Below are positions 18,752 to 27,909 of a stretch of 64,000 bases of DNA, one piece after another (position 1 is the first letter of the stretch; each line of letters starts with the position of its first letter). Both the position numbers and the translations under genes were made by a program. Source of the DNA: Halopenitus persicus. GTDB lineage: Archaea > Halobacteriota > Halobacteria > Halobacteriales > Haloferacaceae. Where the stretch lies: assembly GCF_900107205.1 (NCBI RefSeq), contig NZ_FNPC01000009.1, positions 57,575 to 121,574 of the forward strand. The letters are read 5' to 3'. The notes beneath the pieces were generated by a model that saw only the letters and a program-made list of their open reading frames with translations, did not search any database and was not told the origin of the DNA.

Positions 18752-20001
18752 TGCCGCATCACCTCAAGTGGTTCTGCTCGCCGCGAGAGCCAGATCGGGT
18801 ATGGGGCGGCGACGATCCCGATGCACAGTGCGACGCCGAATCCATACCCGAAGAGAGCGGGATGCAGGACAGCAAGTGATGGGACGTCAAGCGTGGCGGC
18901 GACGGCAGCGTTCGTAATGAGGATTCCAGCGACTCCAAGCCCAACGCCGAGAAGCCCACCGAGGACAGCAAGACTCATCGTTTCCGTGACGACGAGCACA
19001 GCAAGCGATCGTTCAGAGTAGCCGAGTGCGGTCAACGTGGCTAACGCTGATCGATCGTGTGTGACTTCGAGTCCCATCATCGTCGCTGTGAACAGTACGC
19101 CAATGAGAACAGCGATGACCAGCGCTGCGACGGCCATTGCGACGGGTAAGCTTGAGGTTGAGACCTGTTGGGTTGCAATCCCAGTTCGTGTGACAACAGT
19201 CGTGTTCGGGTACAATGATGCTAACTCGTTGCGGACGCTGGGATCATTCGTGCTCACAAGAAGTTGGTCGGCGGCGTCATCGGTTGTGGAACCGCTCATT
19301 GCTTGGAGTTCACTGAGATGTACAAGTGCAATCGGGGCGACGCCGACACCAGTTTGAAATTCTTCGTCGGAGACAGACTGGACGTGAAGTGACTCTGGTG
19401 TCGATTCAACTGGTTCGATCGGATCAGCGGCTGATACGTTCAACACGTCTGCAGCCGCAGGATTGATCACTGCTTCACCAGTCCAGGTCCCGTTATAGGT
19501 GCCGTTTGCGAAGTACGGATCACCGGCTTGCAAGGCATCTGTTGGTTGCCCGGCAATGACTGGCTGGCTTGTTTCTGGAACGATAACGCCGATAAAGAGG
19601 ACGTACTCCGGGTCGTTACGTGTGGATGACTGGACTGGAACAACCTGCAAGAGGACGGGCGTGGCATACTCAACCCGTGTATCAGACTGTAACCGGTCTG
19701 TCAACCTGTGCGTGTCTCCGAGTTGCGGGCCACCTGTTGACACCGCGATCGTGTTTAAATTCCCGCCTTCTGGAACGACCCAGTAATCAACGTCGTCGCT
19801 TTGCACGGCGTTTTGTGATGCCATCCCGAGTGCAACGCCTGATACAGTGATTAACAGCATAATAGCGACCGCAACGCCGGTAATACTTAACAGAAGTCTG
19901 TTGGAGCCACCGCCGGTTGCTTTCCCAAGTGTCCGTCGGAATCCGAGTCCCGCAATCGACACGGTGCGTCGACCGAGGGCACGAAGATTATGTAGTTTCA
20001 T
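18748..20001 (-). CDS. ABC transporter permease, FtsX/MacB family (first subunit)
   Basis: 417 residues of the same architecture as its downstream partner: N-terminal helix (LLLSITGVAVAIMLLITVSG), extracytoplasmic domain with 'DVDYWVVPEGGN' and 'GTYNGTWTGEAVINPAAADV', then three FtsX helices (VAMAVAALVIAVLIGVLF onward). The extracytoplasmic domains of both permeases share the 'GDPYFANGTYNGTWTGEAVI'-type stretch, so the two arose by duplication. It overlaps the ATPase gene by 14 bases and the second permease by 4 bases, so all three are translationally coupled. Confidence 0.85.
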   Translation of the reverse strand: MKLHNLRALGRRTVSIAGLGFRRTLGKATGGGSNRLLLSITGVAVAIMLLITVSGVALGMASQNAVQSDDVDYWVVPEGGNLNTIAVSTGGPQLGDTHRLTDRLQSDTRVEYATPVLLQVVPVQSSTRNDPEYVLFIGVIVPETSQPVIAGQPTDALQAGDPYFANGTYNGTWTGEAVINPAAADVLNVSAADPIEPVESTPESLHVQSVSDEEFQTGVGVAPIALVHLSELQAMSGSTTDDAADQLLVSTNDPSVRNELASLYPNTTVVTRTGIATQQVSTSSLPVAMAVAALVIAVLIGVLFTATMMGLEVTHDRSALATLTALGYSERSLAVLVVTETMSLAVLGGLLGVGLGVAGILITNAAVAATLDVPSLAVLHPALFGYGFGVALCIGIVAAPYPIWLSRRAEPLEVMRQ

Positions 20002-20767
20002 CGACCTTCTGACGATGACCGTCGCGCAGTCTGATCACACGGTCAACGCGGTCAAGCACTTGCGGGTCGTGTGAGGCAACGATAACGGCGCGATCAGTTG
20101 CGACGGCCGCGAGGACGTCAAGTACGCGCTTCCCTGTCGTGGTATCGAGTTCACCAGTTGGTTCATCTGCGATGACGAGGTCCGGATCGGTGGCGAGTGC
20201 CCGGGCGACGGCAACGCGTTGTTGTTCGCCACCGCTGAGTTCACCGGGTGTGTGGTGAACACGATCGTCCAGCCCGACGTTTGCGAGGAGCTCCGTAGCA
20301 CGTTGTCGCCGTTGGCGTCGAGAGTAGCCGAGTTCAATAAGAGGCGTAGCCACGTTTGCACGTGCTGAAAGGGATGGGAGCAGATGGAAGTGCTGAAACA
20401 CGATCCCGACGTGATCCAGTCGGAGTTTAGTGCGTTGGCGCGTTGAGAGAGTATTCGTCTGGCGGCCTGCAAGAGTGACGCTGCCGGTTGAAGGTGTATC
20501 GAGTGCGGCGAGTAGGTGCAGTAATGTTGATTTGCCGCTACCGCTTGGCCCGGCGAGCCCAACGAATTCACCACGGGTTACTGACAGCGAGATGTTAGAG
20601 AGAGCTGTGACTATCTCGGCACTCTGTGAGGATCGAGAGAACCATCCGCTGTGACTGCTCCCACGTGTGAAGTGACGGGAGACGTCGGTACACGTAACGA
20701 CTGGGTCTACCTCAGTAGATGTGTTTGTGGATGATGAAGAGTGGTATATAGTCGACCGAGGAACCAT
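19988..20767 (-). CDS. ABC transporter ATP-binding protein (LolD/MacB type)
   Basis: 259 residues. Walker A 'GLAGPSGSGKSTLLHLLAAL', Q-loop 'VGIVFQHFHLLPSLSARANV', signature 'LSGGEQQRVAVARAL' and Walker B 'DLVIADEPTGELDTTTG' are intact, followed by the H-loop 'IVASHD'. An insert near residues 33-50 (HFTRGSSHSGWFSRSSQSAE) is longer than usual. It is the first gene of the exporter operon and is divergent from uppS, with a 190-base promoter region between them. Confidence 0.9.
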   Translation of the reverse strand: MVPRSTIYHSSSSTNTSTEVDPVVTCTDVSRHFTRGSSHSGWFSRSSQSAEIVTALSNISLSVTRGEFVGLAGPSGSGKSTLLHLLAALDTPSTGSVTLAGRQTNTLSTRQRTKLRLDHVGIVFQHFHLLPSLSARANVATPLIELGYSRRQRRQRATELLANVGLDDRVHHTPGELSGGEQQRVAVARALATDPDLVIADEPTGELDTTTGKRVLDVLAAVATDRAVIVASHDPQVLDRVDRVIRLRDGHRQKVDETT

Positions 20768-20958
20768 TAGTTGGACACTCGACCATTCGACAAGATGCTA
20801 TATAAAGAGTTGTGGATAGTGACTCGTTCGCAGGACGTGTTCACCGGGGGTAGCTGAGGATTTCAACAAAGCCAAGAAATTCGCCATTGACAGTACATAG
20901 TCGCGGATTTCGATGTCAAAAAACTGATTACACCCAGTGCTGTCGGTAGTTGTAACGA

Positions 20959-21930
20959 ATGTTCAAGTGGGCACAGCGGCGAGCGCACGCCGCCTACGAA
21001 CGACTTCTCAAACGCGAGATATCCGGCGTGCCAGCGCACGTCGCCGTCATTCAGGACGGCAATCGCCGGTACGCGAGCAAACAGGGCACGGGGCCTTCCG
21101 ACGGTTACCAGGCAGGTGCGCAGACGACCGAAAAAATTCTAAATTGGTGCAAGGAGATGGGCGTCGAGGAGCTGACGCTGTACACCTTTTCAACCGAAAA
21201 CTTCGATCGGCCCGACCACGAACGGGAGACAGTATTCGACCTGCTGGAGGAGAAGCTCTACGAGTTCGGCGACGATGACCGTGTCCACAACGGCAGGGTC
21301 TGCATCCGTGCCATCGGCGAGATCGAGCGACTCCCCGAACGGGTCCGCGAAGCGGTCGAATACGCCGAGCACCGGACCGCTCACTACGACGAGTTCACGC
21401 TCAATATCGCGCTGGCTTACGGCGGCCGGAACGAACTTCTTGGCGCGGCCCGCGAGGTGGTTCGCGCGGTCGAACGCGACGAGTTGGATCCCACGAACAT
21501 CGACGTCTCGGAGATTGAGAGTCGCCTCTACGATCGCCCGCTGCGGGACGTTGACCTCATTATCCGGTCTGGCGGCGATGAACGCACCTCGAACTTCCTA
21601 CCGTGGTACGCCAACGGTAACGAGGCGGCGGTCTTCTTCTGCACGCCCTACTGGCCAGAGTTCTCGCGGGTGGACTTCCTCCGGGCGATCCGGACCTACG
21701 AGTCCCGCGAGGAGTCGTGGCGGCGCACGAGGGCCAAACGTGCATTGACGCTAGTGAAGGCGCTAGGCGATGTGGAACTGACTGAGGCCCGCGCCACTGT
21801 CGAACGATTCCAAAATCGGATGCCAGAGGAGTCGAACGCCGACGAACTGACTATTGAGGAAATAAACATCACGGACGGTGCTACCGGGTTGAGAGGTAGA
21901 GAGGATTTACTCGAGAAGCGTTTCGATTGA
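20959..21930 (+). CDS. uppS: cis-prenyltransferase (undecaprenyl/polyprenyl diphosphate synthase)
   Basis: 323 residues. The diagnostic 'VPAHVAVIQDGNRRYASKQG' contains the catalytic Asp of the P-loop. 'GVEELTLYTFSTENFDRP' and 'DLIIRSGGDERTSNFLPW' with 'YWPEFSRVDFLRAI' are the other conserved blocks. The enzyme extends an allylic diphosphate (geranylgeranyl diphosphate in archaea) with cis-isoprene units to give the C55-C60 polyprenol from which dolichyl phosphate is made. Its position next to a glycan locus fits supply of the lipid carrier for N-glycosylation. The last 24 bases overlap the convergent gene at 21907. Confidence 0.93.
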   Translation: MFKWAQRRAHAAYERLLKREISGVPAHVAVIQDGNRRYASKQGTGPSDGYQAGAQTTEKILNWCKEMGVEELTLYTFSTENFDRPDHERETVFDLLEEKLYEFGDDDRVHNGRVCIRAIGEIERLPERVREAVEYAEHRTAHYDEFTLNIALAYGGRNELLGAAREVVRAVERDELDPTNIDVSEIESRLYDRPLRDVDLIIRSGGDERTSNFLPWYANGNEAAVFFCTPYWPEFSRVDFLRAIRTYESREESWRRTRAKRALTLVKALGDVELTEARATVERFQNRMPEESNADELTIEEINITDGATGLRGREDLLEKRFD

Positions 21931-23988
21931 TTCAAGCAGTGCAGCGAGCTCCGTATCTGCGGGAAGATCATCTTGGTCTGTATAGACTGCTTGCTCAAAG
22001 GCTGTTGTCATCGTAAACAGGATTTCTGCTTCACTAGTGTCGAGATCATCGTGTATCGAGTTATACAGCTCCCAGTATGTGAGCGCAGAAGAGAGATCGT
22101 ATGAGTCAAGGTAGTTCCAGCGAAGGGCGGCATACCCGAGTCGGATCGCAGCCTCGGTGTCATTCCGATCGAGGTGGTCCTGTGCCCGGTCGAGCAGTGC
22201 CGTAGGCGAAATCGCAGTAGTTTCCAACTGCTGTGGGGCAGATGTTTCGTCTGACTGGGTGGTCTCGCCAGATGTACGAGTGATCCCAGCAAACGTCTCT
22301 CGACGTCGCCAGACGACAACTGTCCCACCGATCAGAAGTACTACGCCGACACCGTATGCAGTGCGCCGCAACGAGGGAGAGGCCGGCGGTGAATACTCGA
22401 GAGTCGTGGTTGTCGAGGTGTTTTGAAGATTGGACCCGGTCGGTGTGAAAGAGGCGGTTATTGAGAGCTGCTGATCTGTGTTTGGCAGATTAAGCAGCGT
22501 CTCATCGCGCGGGACCTGAATGACCGTGGTAAACTCGCCAGTATCATTTGTTCGAACTGTCTGTGACTGTGTATCGGCGGCAGACACGTCGATTAGTCGG
22601 TTGGGTAGTTCCGTTCCGGTTTCGGTCAGCAATTGTCCTGTAATGGAGATCGTCGACTGATTCTGTTGTGTCGCAGTGAGAGTGAGTTGTGTTGCGGTCG
22701 GTGTGATTGTGATCGGTCGTTCGACTGTGGTTTGCTCAACAGCCATTGTAGCGTCTGCAACGGTAATCTCAATCGTTCGGGTCCCTGGTGGGAGTGTGTC
22801 AGGGAGTCGTATACGGTGTTTAAACTCGCCGTTACGGTTCGTACGGGTTTGCGTGAACGACTGGGTGCCGATCGTGGTTTCAACCGGGACGGTGTGGAGA
22901 CCAGTTTCGTTTGCGGTGACTTGTCCGTGAATCGTTACGATATCGTTGAACTGACCGCGTGTCCGGTTAACCGTCGTTGTCACCGTAGGTGTAGACGTGT
23001 TAATAGAGACTGCTGTTTGGTTCTGTGCTCCTTCATATGCAGAGACCGGATCAGGGCGATACTCTACAGTGAGAGTGTTAACTCCTGGCTCGGTTGTTAT
23101 CGGTCGATACGTCGCTGTGAAATTCCCATCTGCTGTTGTTTCTGTCCGGATCGACTGCCCATCAAGCGTCACAATGATGGACTGATTTGAAATCCCAGTT
23201 TCGTTCGCCTGAAGTTGTCCGTGTACTTGGAGCGGATCTGCTGGTGAGGCGTGCGTTGACACAGAGGTGATCGTGAGATTTGTCTCGACGAATGTATCGT
23301 TTTGAACTGTTTCTTCTAATTGCGCCAGACGGGTTTGCGCGGTGGTGAGCTGCTCAAGTTCCTCTGTCGCGTTAATTGCCGTTGTATTATCAAGCTGCTC
23401 GTACTGTTCAATGAGTTCCGACGCCGTCTGATTCCCGGTTGCCGTCTGATTGAGTAATTCTCTCGCAAGTCGGCGAGCTTCAGTATCATTTCCAGTCGCA
23501 CGAGCAGCTTGATACTGACTGTAGAGAGCACGTGAATTACGAGCTGCTTCAACGAGTTCTCGTTGTTGCTGAACCGTGAGATTGAGGTTCTCTGCAGTTT
23601 CAACAGACGCAGATGAGGAGTTAGCAGCCAGGTATTCATACTGCTTAACCAGCTGTGTCATATTTCCACGGAGTTCAGCTTCCGCAAGATCGAACTGTCG
23701 AGCTGAGGTTGCTTCCAGACTCGCTTCAAGCCGGGCACCGATCTCGACTTCAAATTGTGAAAGCACTACAGTTCGTGGTTCGTCAGATTCGGGGAGTTCC
23801 GGACCGATATGTCGGGTAGAATTGTTCGTCTCGTTTGATGACTCGGCCGCCGCATATACCGGGTTCTCACTACTTGTCGTGGCTGCGACTGGCGGCATCT
23901 GATCAGGTGTTGCAGAGACAAGAGGTGTCCCGCAAGTCACCAGCAGCAGTAGACAGATAATGAGTGGTCCAGGTCGAGTCGCAGCCAT
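21907..23988 (-). CDS. secreted, membrane-anchored Ig-like repeat protein with DUF4129-type C-terminus
   Basis: 693 residues. A signal peptide (PGPLIICLLLLVTCGTPLVSA) is followed by a helical, coiled-coil-prone region rich in Gln/Glu (about 75-230). Four beta-sandwich repeats of about 100 residues follow (for example 'VHGQLQANETGISNQSIIV', 'IHGQVTANETGLHTVPVET', 'ITGQLLTETGTELPNRLID'), each Asn-Glu-Thr-rich and therefore N-glycosylatable. A single helix (AYGVGVVLLIGGTVVVW) and a cytosolic DUF4129-like tail with 'AIRLGYAALRWNYLD' end it. DUF4129 domains accompany MoxR/DUF58 systems in haloarchaea, which is the context here. It is divergent from the DUF4350-MoxR pair. Confidence 0.75.
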   Translation of the reverse strand: MAATRPGPLIICLLLLVTCGTPLVSATPDQMPPVAATTSSENPVYAAAESSNETNNSTRHIGPELPESDEPRTVVLSQFEVEIGARLEASLEATSARQFDLAEAELRGNMTQLVKQYEYLAANSSSASVETAENLNLTVQQQRELVEAARNSRALYSQYQAARATGNDTEARRLARELLNQTATGNQTASELIEQYEQLDNTTAINATEELEQLTTAQTRLAQLEETVQNDTFVETNLTITSVSTHASPADPLQVHGQLQANETGISNQSIIVTLDGQSIRTETTADGNFTATYRPITTEPGVNTLTVEYRPDPVSAYEGAQNQTAVSINTSTPTVTTTVNRTRGQFNDIVTIHGQVTANETGLHTVPVETTIGTQSFTQTRTNRNGEFKHRIRLPDTLPPGTRTIEITVADATMAVEQTTVERPITITPTATQLTLTATQQNQSTISITGQLLTETGTELPNRLIDVSAADTQSQTVRTNDTGEFTTVIQVPRDETLLNLPNTDQQLSITASFTPTGSNLQNTSTTTTLEYSPPASPSLRRTAYGVGVVLLIGGTVVVWRRRETFAGITRTSGETTQSDETSAPQQLETTAISPTALLDRAQDHLDRNDTEAAIRLGYAALRWNYLDSYDLSSALTYWELYNSIHDDLDTSEAEILFTMTTAFEQAVYTDQDDLPADTELAALLESIETLLE

Positions 23989-24132
23989 TCGTTAACTCTG
24001 AGATACAGGTCAACTGGCAAAACCGCTTCGACAGACGAATGTTCTATGAGCGAGCACTCAAAAGATATGAGTAGATAGGTGCCGAGGAGATGAGTAGACA
24101 GGGATGATCTCACCGTAACTCACGGGTGGACT

Positions 24133-25224
24133 ATGAATATATTGGGTACTGAGTGGGATATCCCTCGTGTGATATTATGGTGTTTTATTATAGTTATTGC
24201 AGTCACACTGTCTCTTGCAGCACTGACATCAACGACTGCCTTCGGGGCGTATAATGCGGAATGGGATGGGACAAGTGAACTTCGCAACTCAGCAGCTGAT
24301 TCAGCAAGTGCCACGCCGGTTCTCATTGATTCAACGGGATACGATCAACTTGAGGGGAGTGGAACACTTGTCATTCTTCTAGCGCCGCAGACTGCATACT
24401 CGCCTGCGGAACAAGCCCGGGTACACGCTTTCCTTGACCGTGGTGGGACCCTCCTTATTGCAGATGATCGGCGTGGAGAGACGAATCAACTCCTTGCGGA
24501 ACTCGGTGTCTCGACACGGATTGATGGCCGGCAGCTCCGTGACCCAAACCAATTTCATCGAAATCCGGCACTACCAATTATAACAAACACATCGAACACA
24601 TCAATCACGCAGGGCGTCGATCAATTCACGTTTAACCGAGGGAGTACGCTCACCACAGGAAACGCAACAGTACTAGCGTACTCCTCGGACTTCTCTTATC
24701 TAGATGAAAATGAAAACGAGCAGCGTGACCAAACCGAACCACTCCAGTCGTACCCAGTGCTCACGACAGAACAGGTAGGTAATGGACGTGTGTTCGTGCT
24801 GAGTGATCCGAGTATCTTCATTAATCAAATGCTGGACCGTCCCGGGAACCGTAACCTGGCTAACGGACTAACATCATCCTACGATCGAGTCGTCCTTGAT
24901 TCGTCCCACGGCGGTGAAATTCCTCTCACGATACAGTTCTGGGTATGGCTCAAGCAAACTCCTTGGGCACAAGCAGTACTAGCAGGTCTCGGACCGCTTC
25001 TGCTTGGACTGGCAGTCCACCCTCGTGTTCGGTCAGTGATTACTATAGTGCGGGAGGAGTTCTTTGAAAGAAATACCTCGCTCGACGCAGTCACATTTGA
25101 TGCCGAAGAGCGTACAGAATATCTCCGTCATCAGCATCCAGACTGGGATGCGTCTCGTGTTGAACGAATCACAAAGAGTATGGAGCAACTCGACACAGAC
25201 ACAATATCTGATGACGATGAATAA
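24133..25224 (+). CDS. DUF4350 domain membrane protein of the MoxR cluster
   Basis: 363 residues. An N-terminal helix (VILWCFIIVIAVTLSLAAL) leads into an extracellular alpha/beta domain with 'STGYDQLEGSGTLVILLAPQ' and 'LDRGGTLLIADDRRGETNQL', the DUF4350 signature. Later 'VGNGRVFVLSDPSIFINQM' and 'DRVVLDSSHGGEI' occur, then a second helix (WAQAVLAGLGPLLLGLAV). The cytosolic tail carries 'EYLRHQHPDWDASRVERI'. DUF4350 resembles a GATase-like fold without a known enzyme activity. Its stop codon overlaps the MoxR start by 8 bases, so the two are coupled. Confidence 0.8.
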   Translation: MNILGTEWDIPRVILWCFIIVIAVTLSLAALTSTTAFGAYNAEWDGTSELRNSAADSASATPVLIDSTGYDQLEGSGTLVILLAPQTAYSPAEQARVHAFLDRGGTLLIADDRRGETNQLLAELGVSTRIDGRQLRDPNQFHRNPALPIITNTSNTSITQGVDQFTFNRGSTLTTGNATVLAYSSDFSYLDENENEQRDQTEPLQSYPVLTTEQVGNGRVFVLSDPSIFINQMLDRPGNRNLANGLTSSYDRVVLDSSHGGEIPLTIQFWVWLKQTPWAQAVLAGLGPLLLGLAVHPRVRSVITIVREEFFERNTSLDAVTFDAEERTEYLRHQHPDWDASRVERITKSMEQLDTDTISDDDE

Positions 25225-26200
25225 CGCGACCTCTCAACTGACGCCCGAAACGTTGTACGAGTCCCTCCAAGAGGAAGTTGGCCGTGTGATCGTCGGGAAC
25301 GAGGAAGTCGTCGAACGGTTAACGCTTGCACTACTGACTGGTGGGCATGTGCTTTTCGAGGGGGTGCCTGGAATCTCGAAAACAGTTACAGCTGAATCAT
25401 TTGCTCGTGCGAGCGGGCTGTCGTTTAACCGGATTCAAATGACACCGGACATCTTACCTGCGGACATAACTGGTACAACGATTTACCGTGAGGCAACAGG
25501 TGAATTTGAAACGCAGCGAGGACCGGTGTTTGCGAACATTGTCGTTGCTGACGAGATCAACAGAGCAACCCCGAAAACGCAGAGTGCATTGCTAGAAGCG
25601 ATGGCGGAGCAACAGGTGACAATTGAAGCTGACACTTTGGAACTTCCAGACCCATTCATAGTGATTGCCACTCAGAACCCCCTCGAAATGGAGGGAGTGT
25701 ATGAACTCCCAGAGGCTCAACGGGATCGCTTCCAGTTCAAACTCCGGTTAGGATACCCATCGCGTGAGAACGAACAAGCGATTCTCGATCGGTTCGATAA
25801 CGCCCCGGGTCTTGGACCAGAATCGATCGAGCAAGTGATCGATACAGACGATATCATTGCCGCACGCAATGACTGTCAAGCAGTTTTCGTCGCTGAACCG
25901 ATAAAAGACTATATTTTGAATCTTGCCGAAGCTACACGTGAGAGCCCAGATACGGAAGTTGGGGCATCACCACGAGCAGCAATCGATCTTCAACGCGCTG
26001 CGAAGGCATCTGCTGCAGTGTCCGGCCGTGGTTATGTTCTGCCTGATGACGTCAAGCAGCTCGCTGTTGAGGTCTTAGCGCATCGGATCGTCTTGAGTAC
26101 CGAGGCAGAACTCAGCGATCTCACTCAGTCCACCGTCATTGAGAACGTTCTTGATACGGTTGATGCGCCTAGCGAAGAGCTGATCGAAACCGAGAGGTGA
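25217..26200 (+). CDS. MoxR-family AAA+ ATPase
   Basis: 327 residues from ATG 25217; ATG 25211 is also possible. The Walker A is 'GHVLFEGVPGISKTVTAESF' with the Lys-Thr, and Walker B is 'NIVVADEINRATPKTQSALL'. 'MAEQQVT', sensor 1 'PFIVIATQNPLEMEGVYELP' and sensor 2 in 'GASPRAAIDL' are intact. MoxR ATPases act as chaperones that help assemble or insert cofactors into protein complexes, usually with a DUF58 partner; the DUF58 gene is 4 kb away on the other strand. A tnpB element has inserted just downstream. Confidence 0.92.
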   Translation: MNNATSQLTPETLYESLQEEVGRVIVGNEEVVERLTLALLTGGHVLFEGVPGISKTVTAESFARASGLSFNRIQMTPDILPADITGTTIYREATGEFETQRGPVFANIVVADEINRATPKTQSALLEAMAEQQVTIEADTLELPDPFIVIATQNPLEMEGVYELPEAQRDRFQFKLRLGYPSRENEQAILDRFDNAPGLGPESIEQVIDTDDIIAARNDCQAVFVAEPIKDYILNLAEATRESPDTEVGASPRAAIDLQRAAKASAAVSGRGYVLPDDVKQLAVEVLAHRIVLSTEAELSDLTQSTVIENVLDTVDAPSEELIETER

Positions 26201-26386
26201 ATCGCCTCGCACCGTAATAGCAGAAACTATTATACAGAATCAAGGAGAATACCTGACCCTTTAGGGTCAGGATGAATCTGACAACTCCTCCACAAACCAC
26301 CGTCGATGGCGGGGATGGATATTCCACGTTCTCAATACGAACCTTTACAATAAATACGAGTATAAGTGATTATACAGGCGTTCAGA

Positions 26387-27706
26387 ATGCTGGAAGTCCA
26401 CCGCACTCACCAAGCCAAAATCCTCAACCACGGACAAGTGGAGGAGATGCTTGACCGGCACGGGTGGGGTGCCAGCAAACTCTGGAACGTCGCCAACTTC
26501 CACTCCCGGCAAGTCTGGGAGGAGACGGGCAAAATCCCCGATCACGGCGATCTCAAAGACGAGTTGAAGTCGCATCCAACATACAAGGGACTGCATTCGC
26601 AGTCCAGTCAGCGCGTTCTGGAGGAACTCGCTGAAGCCTTCAACTCGTGGTACGAAAAGAGGAAGTCTGACAGTCGGGCGAATCCACCGGGCTACCGCAA
26701 GAAAAACTACTACGACACCCAAGGCCGCCGCGTCCACGAAGAACACCCTCGTTCTACCGTGACGTGGAAGCAGAACGGCATCAAACACGACACCAAAAAT
26801 AACCGCGTCAGGCTCTCGAAGGGTGCGAATCACAAGGAACACCCGAAAGCGTGGGAATACATCCTTGTCGAATACGAGACTCGTCCCGGCGTCACGGTTG
26901 AGAACCTGCAACAGGTTCGCGCCGTCTACGACAACGCGAAGGGACGCTGGGAACTGCATCTCGTCTGCAAAGACGAAGTTGAGACTCCCGACGCTCCCGG
27001 AACCGAGTCAGCTGGTGTTGACCTCGGCATCTGTAACTTCGCGACAGTTGCGTACAGTACCGAGGACGCCGACCTGTACCCCGGAAATCGCCTGAAACAA
27101 GACGGCTACTACTTCCCGAAAGAGATCGCCAAGTGCGACGATTCGAGTGGCGACAGGCCCACTCGTCTACACAACAAGTGGTCGGAGCGCCGTGCCCACT
27201 TTTTCCACAGTCTCGCCAAACACATCGTCCAGCGGTGTGTCGAGAAAAATGTTGGACAGATCAACATTGGGGACTTAGAAGGCGTCCGCGAGGACGAAAC
27301 CGGCGAGGCGAAGAACTGGGGCACGCACGGCAACCTTGACCTGCACGGCTGGGCGTTCGATAGGTTCTCGACCATCCTCGAATACAAGGCGAAAGTCGAG
27401 GGTATTGACGTCTTAGAAGTTTCAGAGCGCAACACGAGTACGACGTGTTGTGTGTGCGGGAGGAACGACGAGAGTCAGCGCGTCCACCGCGGTTTGTATG
27501 TGTGTGAGAGGTGCGACGCTGCGTTCAACGCAGATGTGAATGGGGCGGAGAATATCCGTCTCGACATAACCCAAAGTAACTCTGAGTCTTCGACCAATGT
27601 GGGTGAAGATAGGAGTACCGGCTGGTTGGCACAGCCCGGAGTCTACCTGTATGACTTGTCCAGCGGATTCCAACCGCAGGATCAAGTGGTAGACTGCAAA
27701 CCGTAA
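26387..27706 (+). CDS. tnpB: TnpB, RNA-guided nuclease family (RuvC-like)
   Basis: 439 residues from ATG 26387 (MLEVHRTHQAKI). The first RuvC Asp is in 'AGVDLGICNFATVAYS'. A Cys4 zinc ribbon 'CCVCGR...CERC' interrupts the nuclease fold and the last RuvC Asp is in 'AFNADVNGAENI'. The RuvC-II position reads 'INIGDLEGV', whereas well-studied TnpB enzymes have Glu at the aligned site (pattern hhhE-D/N-L). So the catalytic Glu is either lost or supplied elsewhere. The N-terminal region (WNVANFHSRQVWE) matches the guide-RNA-binding half of archaeal TnpBs. The gene has no tnpA partner. Confidence 0.88.
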   Translation: MLEVHRTHQAKILNHGQVEEMLDRHGWGASKLWNVANFHSRQVWEETGKIPDHGDLKDELKSHPTYKGLHSQSSQRVLEELAEAFNSWYEKRKSDSRANPPGYRKKNYYDTQGRRVHEEHPRSTVTWKQNGIKHDTKNNRVRLSKGANHKEHPKAWEYILVEYETRPGVTVENLQQVRAVYDNAKGRWELHLVCKDEVETPDAPGTESAGVDLGICNFATVAYSTEDADLYPGNRLKQDGYYFPKEIAKCDDSSGDRPTRLHNKWSERRAHFFHSLAKHIVQRCVEKNVGQINIGDLEGVREDETGEAKNWGTHGNLDLHGWAFDRFSTILEYKAKVEGIDVLEVSERNTSTTCCVCGRNDESQRVHRGLYVCERCDAAFNADVNGAENIRLDITQSNSESSTNVGEDRSTGWLAQPGVYLYDLSSGFQPQDQVVDCKP

Positions 27707-27739
27707 TATCCCAATCCAGCGGCGCGGTGCCGTGGGATT

Positions 27740-27770
27740 CCTCCGCGTTCACGCGGAGGAGGATGTCAAT
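27740..27770 (+). ncRNA. right-end hairpin / likely omega-RNA 3' region of the tnpB element
   Basis: A perfect 8-base-pair stem with TTCA loop lies about 35 bases after the tnpB stop and is followed by AGGATGTCAA. In studied IS200/IS605 systems the tnpB-distal non-coding end is transcribed as the guide scaffold (omega RNA) and the bases just beyond the element act as the guide. That this stretch is transcribed here is inferred. Confidence 0.4.
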
Positions 27771-27909
27771 TTTGTTCACTCGGAAATGGGGATGTAGTCG
27801 AGTGGTGTTACGTTCCCCCGCCATCCATCCCATCGCTCGACCACTCCCCACTTTGCATAAGAAATCTCTGTTGTGAGATCAGCAGGAAGTTGGGAACAGC
27901 GACGTGAGG

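Larger units (their letters stand above)
26252..27770 (+). mobile_element. IS1341-type (IS200/IS605 group) element carrying only tnpB
   Basis: The left end is marked by the hairpin CCTGACCCTTTAGGGTCAGG (26252-26271). The right end is marked by a GC hairpin CCTCCGCG-TTCA-CGCGGAGG (27740-27759) followed by AGGATGTCAA, a tail I recognise from haloarchaeal tnpB elements. No tnpA is present. Subterminal hairpins instead of inverted repeats, and no target duplication, fit single-strand HUH-type movement. It sits between moxR and the opposite-strand cluster genes. Confidence 0.75.
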
